Positions 49,001 through 59,011 of a stretch of DNA of 64,000 nucleotides are shown piece after piece. The translations under genes were made by a program, and so were the position numbers. The notes under the pieces were generated by a model. The model was not told the DNA's origin, made no database searches, and saw nothing but the letters and a program-made list of their open reading frames with translations. Origin of the DNA: Paracentrotus lividus (lineage: Eukaryota; Echinodermata; Echinoidea; Camarodonta; Echinidae); contig CALNVZ010001835.1 of NCBI GenBank assembly GCA_940671915.1, forward strand, positions 1 to 64,000, read 5' to 3'. How positions within the stretch are numbered: position 1 is the first letter of the stretch; each line of letters starts with the position of its first letter.

Positions 49001-52000
49001 CTTATGACTTAACCCTATCCCTTTTCAGAATGATTTTTTGAATTCTTCAGACAATTCTCTTTCAGAATATGTATACTTTTATGGGTATAGGGTGTCAAAT
49101 ATAAGAATAATACTCTATTAAATAAAAACGGTACAATTTCTTTGAAAACATATCATGTAACAGAAAAGGGCCCACCTCAAAATGCATGGCCATTACAGGA
49201 ATACAAGAATACTTCTAGTCCAATCTTAAGGGTTGCAAACATTGGCAGTAGTAGATCTAGCCGGATTAGACAAAATAATTTGGAGGGGTATTTCATTGCG
49301 CAAAAACAATTATGCCTCCTAAAGTGGTAATGAGTCTAACCCAGGTAGATCGGCCATTAATTGGGACTCATGCATGTTTCTTCAAATTCTTGGGTTTGAT
49401 ACTGACCTTGGTTGGCCATAGAGATGGAATGCTTTGACCATGGCTTGAGCCATGCCCTGTATGGCTTGGTTGTCTGGTAAACTGGATGCCTCATACTGTT
49501 TGCCACATAGTCCCAGGACAAACCTGTAAAAGAGAAGAATTTCATATTGACAATGAAGAGGACTGGTCAAGAACCATTGATAGTACGCTGGTGATTTTTT
49601 TATCAATAATAAACACAGGGTACACATAAGATTCTCATCATCTCGGTACAGTTCATGTTATATTACTCATTTTCTTCGAAATTCAATGAAATTTCAAGTA
49701 TGTTTTTTCTTGTTGACCAAACAGCCAAACCAAGAAATTCTTGGATATTAGTATCAAAATAAATCTTGAATTCAGGTAGTGACCACAATATTCAGTTACG
49801 ACAAAAATTAAAGAGGTCTTCATATTTTTATTAAAATTATATAAATGCAAAACAGTTTATTCCTAGATATGTTTAATATCTGAGCATACCCTTACCTGTG
49901 TAATGATGCTACATTGGTTGCTAGACCTGCAAAGGATGCAGCCATTGTGTTCATCTCAACCATAGAGAGCGCCATACTGTTACCAGAATCTCCCCTTGCT
50001 GTGTCCAGCATGTAGTCTGATCTCAATAAACCTAACTCAATATCCTGTAAAAACAACAATACATATTCAAGGTTAACACAAACCTTTCAAATCATTGTTT
50101 CATGCATTAATAATTAATGAAATATTAACATAACTGGAGCAACCAAAGTGTGAATAAATGAAGTTTTGCCCTAGTGGCAAAAAAAAAGAAAAAAGAAAAA
50201 AAAAGAAAATAAAAAAAAAATGTTCAAAACTTTATAAAATGCCACAAAAATTGCTTTAAAGAAGCATCTCTTTTCCTGTAGCATCTAAATAGCTCCCCTA
50301 CAGAGTTTAAAGAAGCGGTTTTTTTATATGTTCAAATGTACATATAATTATGTTTTTTATTGATGCTTTTATTCATGCAACAAGAGGGGGATAGAGCAAT
50401 GTCCATCTGGCGCTGCTCAGCGGCTGCCAAGCCCACGGGACAAGGGCAAAAAGAATATCCGAGTCAGACAATAACATTTGGAGCATTTGGAGCATTTTTG
50501 CTTTAAATATAGAGTTTGACTAGACAAAACACTTCATCCAAGTCTTCTTCCAATGAGAAATTGACAAAAACAATTTTTTTTTTAAAGTAGTATTCTTTGT
50601 AGTACCATACATTGTATGAATGAAATTCAGATTCGTTCAGATTCAGATTCATTTTATTGGTCCTTTTTAGGAAATTCATTTTGTCGGCATTACATTGAAA
50701 CATTCAGATATAACACAAAATTGACAACTACAAAGATACAGACAGAACTAAAACAAACACAAGAATGGTACATGAAAATATGGCAACAAGTTTAAAAGAA
50801 AATAGAACATATAACGTGAAAGTGAAAGTCATATGAGGATTGTAAATAACTTTTATAAAGTGTTATTAAATATAAATTACAGATTCATGATGTTGACAAA
50901 AGTACTTGTCAGGATAGATCAATGTTTCAAATTTGAATTATTATGTGATGTTGATATAAAATACAAACTAATATAAATTAAATTTAACGGTATGACATAT
51001 AATTATTATATCCAGATTATTTCAGCAATTATGAAAACATAGGTAACATACAATGTTAAGTCACGACTCGTGGTACGGATGATTGAATAGCAAAAGAACT
51101 ACAGAGATGATGAAAAAGCGAAGTGGCAAGATATAGGATGATTTACTTCGGTTGGATTTGATCATTGTATTTGCGGATCGAAAGCGGGACAAAAGAATCA
51201 AGGAAGCGAGAAGTTCGAGCCCTCATTGATCTGTACCGTTTACCTGATATTAAAAGTATAGCATGAATGAAGGGGGTGACTTGGGTTGTTCAGAATTTGT
51301 GAGACCTGATTCAGCATCGCATTAGTGCATTCGTGCTTTAGATCTCTAACTCCTTTTGTCATCTCGCCAGCATGATTCCCTATTCTCTGTAATTTCCTTA
51401 AGTCCTCTTGTCTGCACCCTCCGTACCAGACCACACAACTGAAAAGCATTACACTTTCTATTATTGACTTATAGAATTGTCTCAAAATGGTTATATCGAC
51501 ATGAAAGGAATTTATTTTCCTTAGAAAGTACATACGTTGCTGCGCCTTAGCATACAGACTGACATTGGTCTTTCCAGGATAGTTCGTTATCGATTACTGT
51601 ACCCAAGTATTTAAAATTCTTGACAACCTGTATATCGTTTCCCTTCAGTTTGATTGGATAAGCTTGATTAGCGAAAGTCAAATGTCATCTCTTTCGTTTT
51701 GGTTGTGTTTAAATTCCAAGAAATTTACTTCACACCAATTCTCAAACATTAATAACTCTTCTCGATATTTGTTTTCATCATTGTTGTGGATCATACCAAC
51801 GATAGCAGTGTCATCGGCATATTTGATAATTGAAACCTTGTCATTTGATGAAACGCAATCATTTGTGTACAATATGAACAATGGTGCCAAAAGCACGCAG
51901 CCCTGGTGGGAACCTGTGTTCGTTGTGACTTTTTCTGATAAAACATCCTGTAGTTTTACTCTTTGAATTCTTCCTGTCAGAAAATCATTAAACCGGAGTA

Positions 52001-53985
52001 TCAGGGAGGGCTTTATTCATAGCAGTAAGCTTATTCATCAAAAGATGGGGCTGAATTGTATTAAAAGCCGATGAAAAATTGACGAACGTGGTACGAACAT
52101 AGCAACCCAAAGTATCAACATGTTGCGCAATCAAGTGAATTAACAAAATCACTGCATCGTTAACAGACTTATGTGGTTGATAAGCAAATTGAAAAGGATC
52201 AATGCTGGTGAATGATGTCATTCACCAGCAAATATTTGCTTTGTTCAGTTGTTGGTTGTGGTGCTGTCATTCAATGATTACCGTTAACAATGACCAGAAA
52301 ACACACTGGGTGGTAATTTTATGACAATTGATAGATCAGTGATATGTGCATGTAGCTGATAGGTACATGTACATATACATATACATATTAACTAATATTA
52401 AGCGAACATGTGTAGCTACATGTAACAGTGTTAGTTCACCCATGCAATCAAGGGGATTTCCCTATCTAATCAATGAAACATAATCCATAATTTGCTCCCA
52501 AGGCAACCATACATCTGCACATAATATCCTTTGCTAATATTGGAAGAGATAATGAATAGATCATCTGGCCCAATGAAACTAAAAGTTATGCATTAATACA
52601 CCACTGAAGGACAATCATATGCAGACATAATACAGACACAATGGGTATCCTTGTTAAAGTATAGCACATGTTCTTTTGAAAAAGCACCAAATGTTATAAG
52701 AATAAAAAAAATTATCTACGTAGCTGAATCACAATAAGCATGAGTACATGTAGGCCTATTTAATTAAACAACATATTCACTGCTAAATCATACACTTGAC
52801 AAACTTATTTTGACAGTGTTTGTCTGGCAATCTTTTAATCTTTTATCAAGTGAGCGCTGGCAGCCTTGGCGTAAAAGTAATATAAAATGGATGTGCATTC
52901 ATGGGTCTCCACATAATATCAAAAGTTCATTTGCTTGTGACTTTTGTTTGATGCACAGCTGCCCATCCAGAAGACAGATGTATCACCAGTGGTGCGCAAG
53001 GGCACCTGGAACTTGTTCAAAGGATAGGAGTAGGATTTGTCTACAATCTGAAACAAATAGTTCCACCAAGCGAATTAAAACCATTAAATCTGTATGATTT
53101 GGAAAGTTTCCAAAAAGGTAAACAAACCCCCCAAAAAAACAATTTCAAAGAGGATAGGGTAGAGGAATACGACACCCTTACAATGATTACATCCACCAAG
53201 CATTTTTAAAATGCACATTAACATTGTCATCTAGATTTGTTTTTTGTTTAGCATAACTAGAGCAGAGGTAATTGGAATCTAGTAGTTCATTAAACAGAAT
53301 TTTTGAGTACCCTCATTCTTAATCATCGATGATTTTAAGTACTCAATTCCTCAGGCTATAATAAAAATCTCCTGTTGTATTCTAAAGAAAACTTCAATAG
53401 ACAATGAAATATGAAAGACACCTACACATGGAAAGATATGTTAAAATTGCATATTTTAAAATATTGGAAATCCATTTATTAAAAATAAAACAAATTTCAG
53501 TACAAGTACTGACAACACGCTGAGTGGGTGCCTTGAGTGGGGGCGGTTCATAAAGGTATGAAAACAACAGATGGCATTCCACGGAAATGTGTTATTACTA
53601 ATATTCTCTTTTTAATCATCGTGTGCCTGTCATTTAATACAATAAAAGATCAATAGAACCTATTAAGGGTGACCTAGGGTCAAATTCCTAAACTTGTATT
53701 CACCATCTTAGCATTTAAAATTATTGAAATGCAAAAATTATTTGAAACCTTTTCTATTACAATTTAGCACTGCAAGCTGATTAAAGAATGTGTTTGTGGG
53801 GGTGGATGTGTTTGTGAGAGGGAGCCATAGGCTACAAGTTGTGAGGATGGGCAGTTTCCACTTTCAATTACGAATGCCAATTGTAACATTTAAAATATAC
53901 TTATCTTACTTTTGTTAACTTCTCGTCATGTACTTGTTGATATATCTTGAATAGCCTGCCTGTGAAATCATCCCCTTCTATCGTT
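42959..53985 (-). CDS. GSS: Glutathione synthetase paralog B, exons 2-10, first exon not found
   Basis: Second GSS-family gene, reading toward paralog A. Exons in coding order on the minus strand: 53985-53910, 50044-49896, 49523-49407, 47326-47162, 46488-46419, 45636-45445, 44902-44821, 44501-44306, 43082-42959. All junctions are GT-AG and in phase, giving about 390 residues without stops. The missing first exon should add about 89. Conserved features: LRSDYML, VEMNT followed by MAASF, ETNIFDQR, GTKKIQQ, KPQREGGGNN, SELGIYG, LLRTK and GGVAAG. Unusual: RSCY replaces the usual RxGY, and exon 7 reads SISWHLSGTKK instead of the common QLAGTKK form. B is canonical where A is changed, and the reverse. 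Exon 1 was not recognised up to 64000. It may lie beyond the window or be lost, so the gene's integrity is unproven. Confidence 0.92.
43817..43958. mobile_element. 142-bp MITE with CTGGGGGGCATTTCATCAAA ends
   Basis: Long nearly perfect inverted repeats of about 48 bp, including GGACTT, GTCGGA and TTTATCCGACAAA. It lies in the last intron of GSS-B. Confidence 0.8.
44093..44213. mobile_element. About 120-bp MITE with GTGATTCACYRACRGCTAAA ends
   Basis: The two ends are inverted copies of about 33 bp (ending at TGATCCCAACT on the left). It lies in the last intron of GSS-B, close to exon 9. Confidence 0.65.
44306..44501 (-). CDS. GSS: GSS-B coding exon 9 (ATP-grasp core)
   Basis: A 196-nt exon between CTTGACAG and GTAAGG. 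It encodes GNNIYDDEV, EGYILMDRILPPVHQNYL and VMSELGIYGTFV. It is much closer to the family consensus than paralog A exon 9. Confidence 0.97.
44821..44902 (-). CDS. GSS: GSS-B coding exon 8 (glycine-rich ATP loop)
   Basis: An 82-nt exon between TCTCCAG and GTTAGT. It encodes TPEGDEAAQK and RYVMKPQREGGG. Length and phase equal exon 8 of paralog A. Confidence 0.97.
45039..45224. mobile_element. About 185-bp MITE with TACTGTATAAG ends
   Basis: Left TACTGTATAAGCCAATATTTTC and right TACTGTATAAG (inverted) with TATTTTCTCGA. Intron between GSS-B exons 8 and 7. Confidence 0.6.
45262..45356 (-). repeat. SINE-like repeat with ATT tail, second copy
   Basis: The minus strand reads GTTAACACTATAAGCGCGTA, then CGCTATATAAATGTAACT and an ATT run. 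It is homologous to 5452-5590 and lies in the intron between GSS-B exons 8 and 7. Confidence 0.6.
45445..45636 (-). CDS. GSS: GSS-B coding exon 7 (LSGTKKIQQ)
   Basis: A 192-nt phase 0 exon between AATAACAG and GTGAGT. It encodes EWKGKLMGEQSKAVVSPS, HLSGTKKIQQELAKPG and SFAGQYSLDL. The 5' part differs from the usual WxARLLxExS..CP consensus. Truncated copies of this same 5' part lie just upstream at 45700-46185. Confidence 0.95.
45700..46185 (-). repeat. Array of truncated GSS exon 7 copies inside GSS-B intron 6
   Basis: At 45701-45756 the minus strand again reads EWKGKLMGEQSRAVISPSI, an open copy of the start of exon 7 (45636 downward) behind a TAATAG acceptor. A more decayed copy at about 45850-45936 keeps the ACAAACTGTTC, TTTTGGTTCCTTAGAG and CCTTCCAGTCCT landmarks. 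Fragments at about 46010-46060 and 46137-46180 keep GAGAGATGCCATGAT and TTTCATCT/CATCAAGTG parts. Copies are separated by recurring GGATTTMATCT-like joints, and unit length varies (about 120-180 bp). None has the exon's donor side. Confidence 0.7.
46419..46488 (-). CDS. GSS: GSS-B coding exon 6 (YYRSCY)
   Basis: A 70-nt exon between TTCCACAG and GTAAGT. It encodes GNEVAVLYYRSCYHPKQF. The usual RxGY glycine is a cysteine here, which is unexpected for a working substrate loop. Confidence 0.94.
47162..47326 (-). CDS. GSS: GSS-B coding exon 5 (ETNIFDQR)
   Basis: A 165-nt exon between TTATACAG and GTGAGT. It encodes AAIVFIVDIKETNIFDQRI, VKVIRKTL and TKDRRLL. ETN aligns with human ERN. Confidence 0.95.
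47609..49193. mobile_element. GGCCATG-ended element, copy 1, in GSS-B intron 4
   Basis: Collinear with 59012-60529 for most of its length (GGCCATGTGTTTTATAGTGG start; GGAGGAGGAGGAG and GACTTTGAAGAGTTCAAATA-type landmarks; AGAAAAGGGCCCACCTCAAAA near the end). Terminal inverted repeats of about 24 bp. ATTA on both sides is a likely four-base target duplication. The CAGTGCGTCCC element (48427-48785) is nested in it. An internal partial duplication is at 47700-47880 and 48090-48240. Confidence 0.7.
48427..48785 (+). mobile_element. CAGTGCGTCCC element, copy 3, nested in a larger element
   Basis: Begins CAGTGCGTCCCAGATAAAAG after TA and ends near 48785 at ATGTTTACCC. It interrupts the 47609-49193 element; the matching region of the sister copy (59012-60529) lacks it. 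Confidence 0.6.
49407..49523 (-). CDS. GSS: GSS-B coding exon 4
   Basis: A 117-nt exon between CTTTTACAG and GTCAGT. It encodes SLPDNQAIQGMAQAMVKAF followed by HLYGQP, matching human GLALGIAKAWELYGSP. It is six bases shorter than exon 4 of paralog A. Confidence 0.93.
49896..50044 (-). CDS. GSS: GSS-B coding exon 3 (LRSDYM, EMNTMAASF)
   Basis: A 149-nt exon between TTTTTACAG and GTAAGG. It encodes ELGLLRSDYMLD and SMVEMNTMAASFAGLAT. The MAASF pocket is close to human ISASF, unlike paralog A. Confidence 0.96.
50385..50500 (-). repeat. Second copy of the GCAGCCGCTGAGCAGCGCCA repeat
   Basis: Inverted homolog of 18117-18265, located between the L2-like LINE tail and GSS-B exon 3. Confidence 0.5.
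50630..52223 (-). mobile_element. L2/CR1-like LINE fragment in GSS-B intron 2
   Basis: Minus-strand RT pieces: FQFAYQPHKSVNDAVILLIH with FVNFSSAFNTIQP (52221-51988), LFILYTNDC and IIKYADDTAIVG (51896-51678), and FYKSIIESVMLFSCVVWYGG (51533-51240). These are typical of L2/CR1-type LINEs. Frameshifts separate the pieces. The 5' end is truncated near 52223, and the 3' end is a GATTCA-type tandem near 50630-50655. The YADD motif survives, but the copy is dead. Confidence 0.85.
52224..53909. other. GSS-B intron 2, distal part
   Basis: A short hairpin GCTGGTGAATGA/TCATTCACCAGC at 52205-52229 marks the end of the LINE fragment. Nothing else was identified. Confidence 0.45.
53910..53985 (-). CDS. 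GSS: GSS-B coding exon 2
   Basis: A 76-nt exon between TTTCACAG and GTAAGA on the minus strand. It encodes TIEGDDFTGRLFKIYQQV, close to human TIKQDDFTARLFDIHKQV. It needs two bases from an upstream exon. Confidence 0.93.
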
Positions 53986-54080
53986 CTGTGAAAGATTGAA
54001 AAAAAATAAAAATAAAAATGACAAAATAATTTTAAACACAATGCTAAATACATGCTCTCATTAATCTGAACTCCCTTATA

Positions 54081-56483
54081 CAGTGTGTCCCATAAAAAAT
54101 GCTAATGGCACTTTAGATGGGTATAATATCAAAATTACATAATTATATTGTTTAAATCTTTACACCCGTAAACTATAATTTGTTTTCTACAACTGGATGA
54201 CATTTTATGTGATATGGTCCAATAATCACAAAGATATGAGCATTTTGTCATTACACATCAGGAAACCTCTCCATCCAAGTTTATTAGAGGTGGGCTATAG
54301 AGGGGTGAAAAAAGGGTCATTTTTCAGAACCAAGTTTGTGCCATCTTATTTGAAGCAGCTCGTTGTCCTGATCGATATGCCACCAATTTCAAGAAAATCG
54401 GGTGAAAATTGTGACAGTGCGGGCCAAAAAACGATTTAGAGGGGCGTGGCCAAAATATGCTGAGTCATCGTTTTTCAAAAATTGAAAAAGTTGTAATTCT
54501 TTTATTAAAAGGGCTATAAAAATGATTCTGGTGTCTATTTATATGTTTATCAGCCTGATAAATCCAATGGCAGTGTCAAAATTGCAAAATTTATAGTGGT
54601 GAAGAAAATACTAAAAAAGGGGAATTATAGTTTTAACCCTTTAATTACCGGTAGGGTCTCTGAGGGTACCCCTAGACAAATTGCGTTGCCCAATCAAAAC
54701 TGCCGCGTTTACAGTAATGTCGTTTCATGTCTCTTTTCCGTCCAGTCTTACGGATCATTTGACACCAAGTTTATTGAAATCGGACATTCAATGAGAGAAT
54801 TAATTGACCTTTCGTTGCCAAAGGTCAAACCAAAATTTGAGATTTTTGACATTTTGTGTACAAAACCAATGGCAAGGTCAGGTTTCTTATTTTACTCTAT
54901 AAATCACAGGTAAATCATTCTTTAGACTGGTTGTAGTATTCATTGAGAATTAAAATTGATCCAGATAATGATTTGAAGTATCAGAAGGTAAACATTTATA
55001 GTAATTCCTATGTATTTCATTGTTTTATGAATTTCTTATGTATTCTATTGTTTTTATTCTTACACGTATATATCTATGTTTTTAATTGTTTTAGGAATTT
55101 TAATACTTCAGGCCTTCATTTTGATTTAGTTTCATTCTCAATGAGACAATAAAACAGTCTAAAGAATGATTTACCTGTGATTTATAGAGTAAAATAAGGA
55201 AACCTGACTTTGCCATTGGTTTTGTACACAAAATGACAAAATCTCAAATTTCGGTTTGACCTATGACCACGAAAAGTCAAGTAACTCTCCCGTGGAAAGT
55301 CCGATTTCAATAAACTTGTGTGTCAAAAAGATTTGTAGAATGTAACGAAAAGAGACATGAAAAAACATTACTGAAAACTCGGCGGTTTTGATTGAGCAAC
55401 AACAATTTGTCTAGGGTGCCCTCAGAGACCCTACCGGTAATTAAAGGTTAAAACTATAATCTCCCTTTTTCAGTACTTTCTTCACAACCATTTGCAATTT
55501 TGACACTGCCATTGGATTTATCAGGCTGATAAACATATAAATAGACACGAGAATCATCTTTATAGCCCTTTTAATAAAAGAATTACAGCTTTTTCAATTT
55601 TTGAAAAACGATGACTCAGCATTTTTTGGTCACGCCCCCTCAAATCGTTTTTTGGTCCGCACTGTCTCAATTTTCACCCGATTTTCTTAAAATTGGTGGC
55701 ATATCGATCAGGACAATGAGCTGCTTCAAATACAGCCAAACTTGGTTCTGAGACATGACCTATTTATAGCCCACCTCTATTTATATTGAGAATTACCGGA
55801 TGTGTCGAATAAAAGAAAACCCAAGTTTGATCATTAATAATTTGAAAAACATTTCAATAGTGATATACAATTTATATCACTGTAAAGTGCAACTCATTAC
55901 CATTTTTAATGATACCTCTCTCAGCTCACCATTATCAGGCATCGCTGAACCCCATTGTTCTGAAAAAGTCTTGCAAAATTGTGAGTACTCACTCTCATGC
56001 TCCTTGAGATGCATTATTCAAGGTGCCTCAGTGGAAACCCGACTTGATTCATCATGAGCGTGAAAGTGAATCACTCACAATTTTGCAAGACATTATTTAA
56101 AACAATGGGGTTCAGTGATACGTGATATTGGCAAGCTGAGAGAGGTATCATTAAAATGGTAATGAGTTGCACTTTGCAGTGGTATAAATTTCATAATTAC
56201 TACTGAATTTTTTAAAAAAGTATTAATGATCAAACTTGGGTTTGTTTTATTCGACACATCCGGTACTACCCAATACAAACTTGGATGGAGAGGTTTCCTG
56301 ATGTTATGACAAAATGCTCATATCTTTGTGATTATTGGACCATATCATACAATTTCATCCAGTTGAAGAAAACAACTTGTAGTTTACGGGTGTAAAGATA
56401 TAAACAATATACAAAATGTAGTTATGTAATTTTAATATTATACTCATCTAAAGTGCCATTAGCATTTTTTGTGGGACACACTG
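54081..56483. mobile_element. 2.4-kb foldback element, CAGTGTGTCCC ends, TA-flanked
   Basis: The left arm (54081 to about 54930) and right arm (about 55155 to 56483) are inverted copies of about 850 bp. They end CAGTGTGTCCCATAAAAAAT with TA on each side, and the loop is about 220 bp. The right arm is interrupted by the 55796-56263 element. The ends resemble those of the CAGTGCGTCCC elements. Frames inside are not transposase-like. Confidence 0.85.
55796..56263. mobile_element. Nested 468-bp foldback with CCGGATGTGTCGAATAAAA ends
   Basis: Its arms (55796-55990 and 56072-56263) are inverted copies, flanked by TA (55794-55795, 56264-56265). It sits inside the right arm of the larger foldback, so it inserted later. 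Confidence 0.8.
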
Positions 56484-57865
56484 TATGTATTATTTTAAGA
56501 AAATGAACCGTCTGTTTATTTCGTACGAAAACTTTACAATGCATGCAAAAGAATTTTAAATGTTATTGAAAATACATGTATATCAAATACCAATATACAC
56601 ATTTGATGTCTCTCATTCACCTGAGAAATTAATCTCATCCTGATGTTTAGTTGCATTATTAAAAGCTGAAAATTAGAGATTGACAAATCAAAAAGTCTGG
56701 GGAAAATCAGACGATGTAAGTAATGAATTCATAAATTTTACATTAATGCAAAAATTACCATCTGTACAGCAAGCAGACATTATTAAAAATATATTACGAT
56801 ATACTAAATTGATGCGAAATGCATTTTGGTATAACATTGAGTTTTTGTGCATATTTTGGGGTGGGGTAAAGATATATGTATAAGGTTCAATATCTTAAAA
56901 AATGAAGAGAAAATTGGTACTTCATAAGAGGTATACATGGAGGCCTACTGCTGCCATGACATCACAGCATCCTGACTGAGTTGCCAATTTGTCATAGTGA
57001 TGAGCTACACTAAAGTATGTAAACATTTTTGCAAGATTCAGAACTTCATGATTGGTTCCATTTGTGATTTTTTTTTTCTCTTTTAAATTTTCTGCTTTTA
57101 ATAAGACAGACAACAAAACATATCAGGAGGGTGAACTCGCCGTATTTATCAAAAGTGGGAGCCTGGTACATGGAGCCTGCATCAGTGAAAATCAATACAC
57201 AGCTCTCAACCAATCAAACTCCAAAGATTTTGAGGCTCATTAATTCTGTAATCATTGCTAAAAACATACTGTATACAATTGCTGTTATAAATACAATGGA
57301 CTGTGAGAAATCAGATTTTGTAAGGTTCACATGATTTACATGTACAAGACTTTTTTGTATGAAGAGCTCCTTAAATTTAGGTTCATACATAAATTTGTAA
57401 TTAAAGCTACATGTACAAATGTACACACTAACTTTAACTTCTGGTTAATAAAATCAGGGTCTCTATGGAATGGACTAAGATGTAATAGCATTCAGAATAA
57501 TTAAGTGTCTAGTATTAAATTTTGAGGGTCTACTCCTTTTAGTGCCAAACTCTGCTATGAATAACATGCCTTTGTGTATTGATTTAATAACAACAATGAC
57601 TGTTTTTACAACTGTAGGATGCCATGTCTGTCAGAAATGGTGTGATTGTGAGAATTTTTATTGTTATTATAGACACATGTAATGTAAATAGTCACTTAAC
57701 GTTAATATTGATTTTCATATTCATATTTTACCACCTGTATGTAGATGGATTGTGATTTTTGTTTTTCCTACTGCTTTCAAACAATGGCAATATACATGTA
57801 CAAGTAGGGCCCTTTGTAGGGTCACATGTCAGAGTTGTGGGAATACCCAATCAGATATACAATGC

Positions 57866-57917
<52 letters not shown>

Positions 57918-58001
57918 TGTGGGAGGGTAACATAATGAAAGAAAAGAGAGAGAAGAGTTAAAAGAACAAAAATAGAAGTACTGTTGAGAAAGAGAAAAAG
58001 A

Positions 58002-58042
<41 letters not shown>

Positions 58043-58164
58043 TCACAAATATTAAGAAAGGGAGAAAGAAAGCTAAATGAGAGAAAGAGAGAGACTATTT
58101 GGCACATGTACAATAAATCTGACCCTGAATCAAAACTACTGGTAAAGTTTCAAAGGTCAACTCA
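56484..58164. other. Region upstream of GSS-B exon 2, no exon found
   Basis: AT-rich with the AG microsatellite. It was searched by eye for GSS exon 1 blocks (FPS.FPR.LY, QPD.NLL) on the minus strand without success. Confidence 0.45.
57871..58036 (+). repeat. AG-rich microsatellite cluster
   Basis: Two long AG runs (57871-57911 and about 58008-58036) separated by purine-rich sequence. Confidence 0.95.
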
Positions 58165-58990
58165 CACCCACATGTATGGTGGCCCTGAAGTACGCTGCAA
58201 AAGAAGAGACATATATACGGTTAACGCCGTACATTTCGTAACAATTGTGTAGCAATGTCCTAAAATATAGAACACCGCGGTGTGAACTTACGGTGAACCT
58301 TGAATTCACTCTTCAACCAGCGCATCTGCGCCGAAAATCTCACATGTTTGATGCGATCTCATTTTCACGCCCCTAAAGTACGCTATCCCAAAACAACCAT
58401 GTTTGCGAACTTGTTCAGAAATGTTGAACAAATTCTTCTACAACCAGCGCATCGCACTTCCACGCCCCGAAAGTACGCTATGCGAAAAGAACAGCATGTT
58501 TGCGAACTTCCCCAGAAATGTTAAAAAAATCTTCTACGCCGAAGAATTCATATAATGTTTGAGGCAATCGTGTTTTCACGCCCCCAAAGTACGCTTTCCG
58601 AAAAGAGACACATTTCCCGTCTACTGCCGTACACTTGTGAACACTTGTCAAGTCTTCAACATTCATACACATTTGAGGTACAACGGCCCCAAAGTACGCC
58701 GCACACAATGTAAGCTATTTAGCTGCAAATTAGTCTGGAAGCACAGACCCAAGTTGACAGTAACAGATTACTTTCTCGTGTGAATCTAATTCAGCACACA
58801 AGTGAATGTAGTCTCAAACTCTTGAACATCGTATCGTAAACTCTGCAGTTATAACCGCAAATTATACTAATCTTACCAAAGTTATACTAATCTTACCAAA
58901 GACTTTACGTACATTGCAGAAAAATTGGGAATGAAAGAATAAAAAAATGAAGATAGAAGAAAGAAAGACAAAAAGATTTTTTTTTTACAT
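58165..58990 (+). repeat. Left arm of a 4.4-kb inverted-repeat structure
   Basis: Inverse of 61800-62580 from ATGTATGGTGGCCCTGAAGT to a GAAAGAAAGACAAAAAG stretch. It contains three or four internal units of about 125 bp, each with CACGCCCC and AAAGTACGCT. No convincing protein. Confidence 0.75.
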
Positions 58991-59011
58991 TAAACACAAA
59001 ATATAAAATAT

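Noticed and set aside
54596..54913. 105-residue frame as transposase
   Set aside because: It lies in one arm of a foldback whose other arm is its inverted copy with stops; no DDE-type motif.
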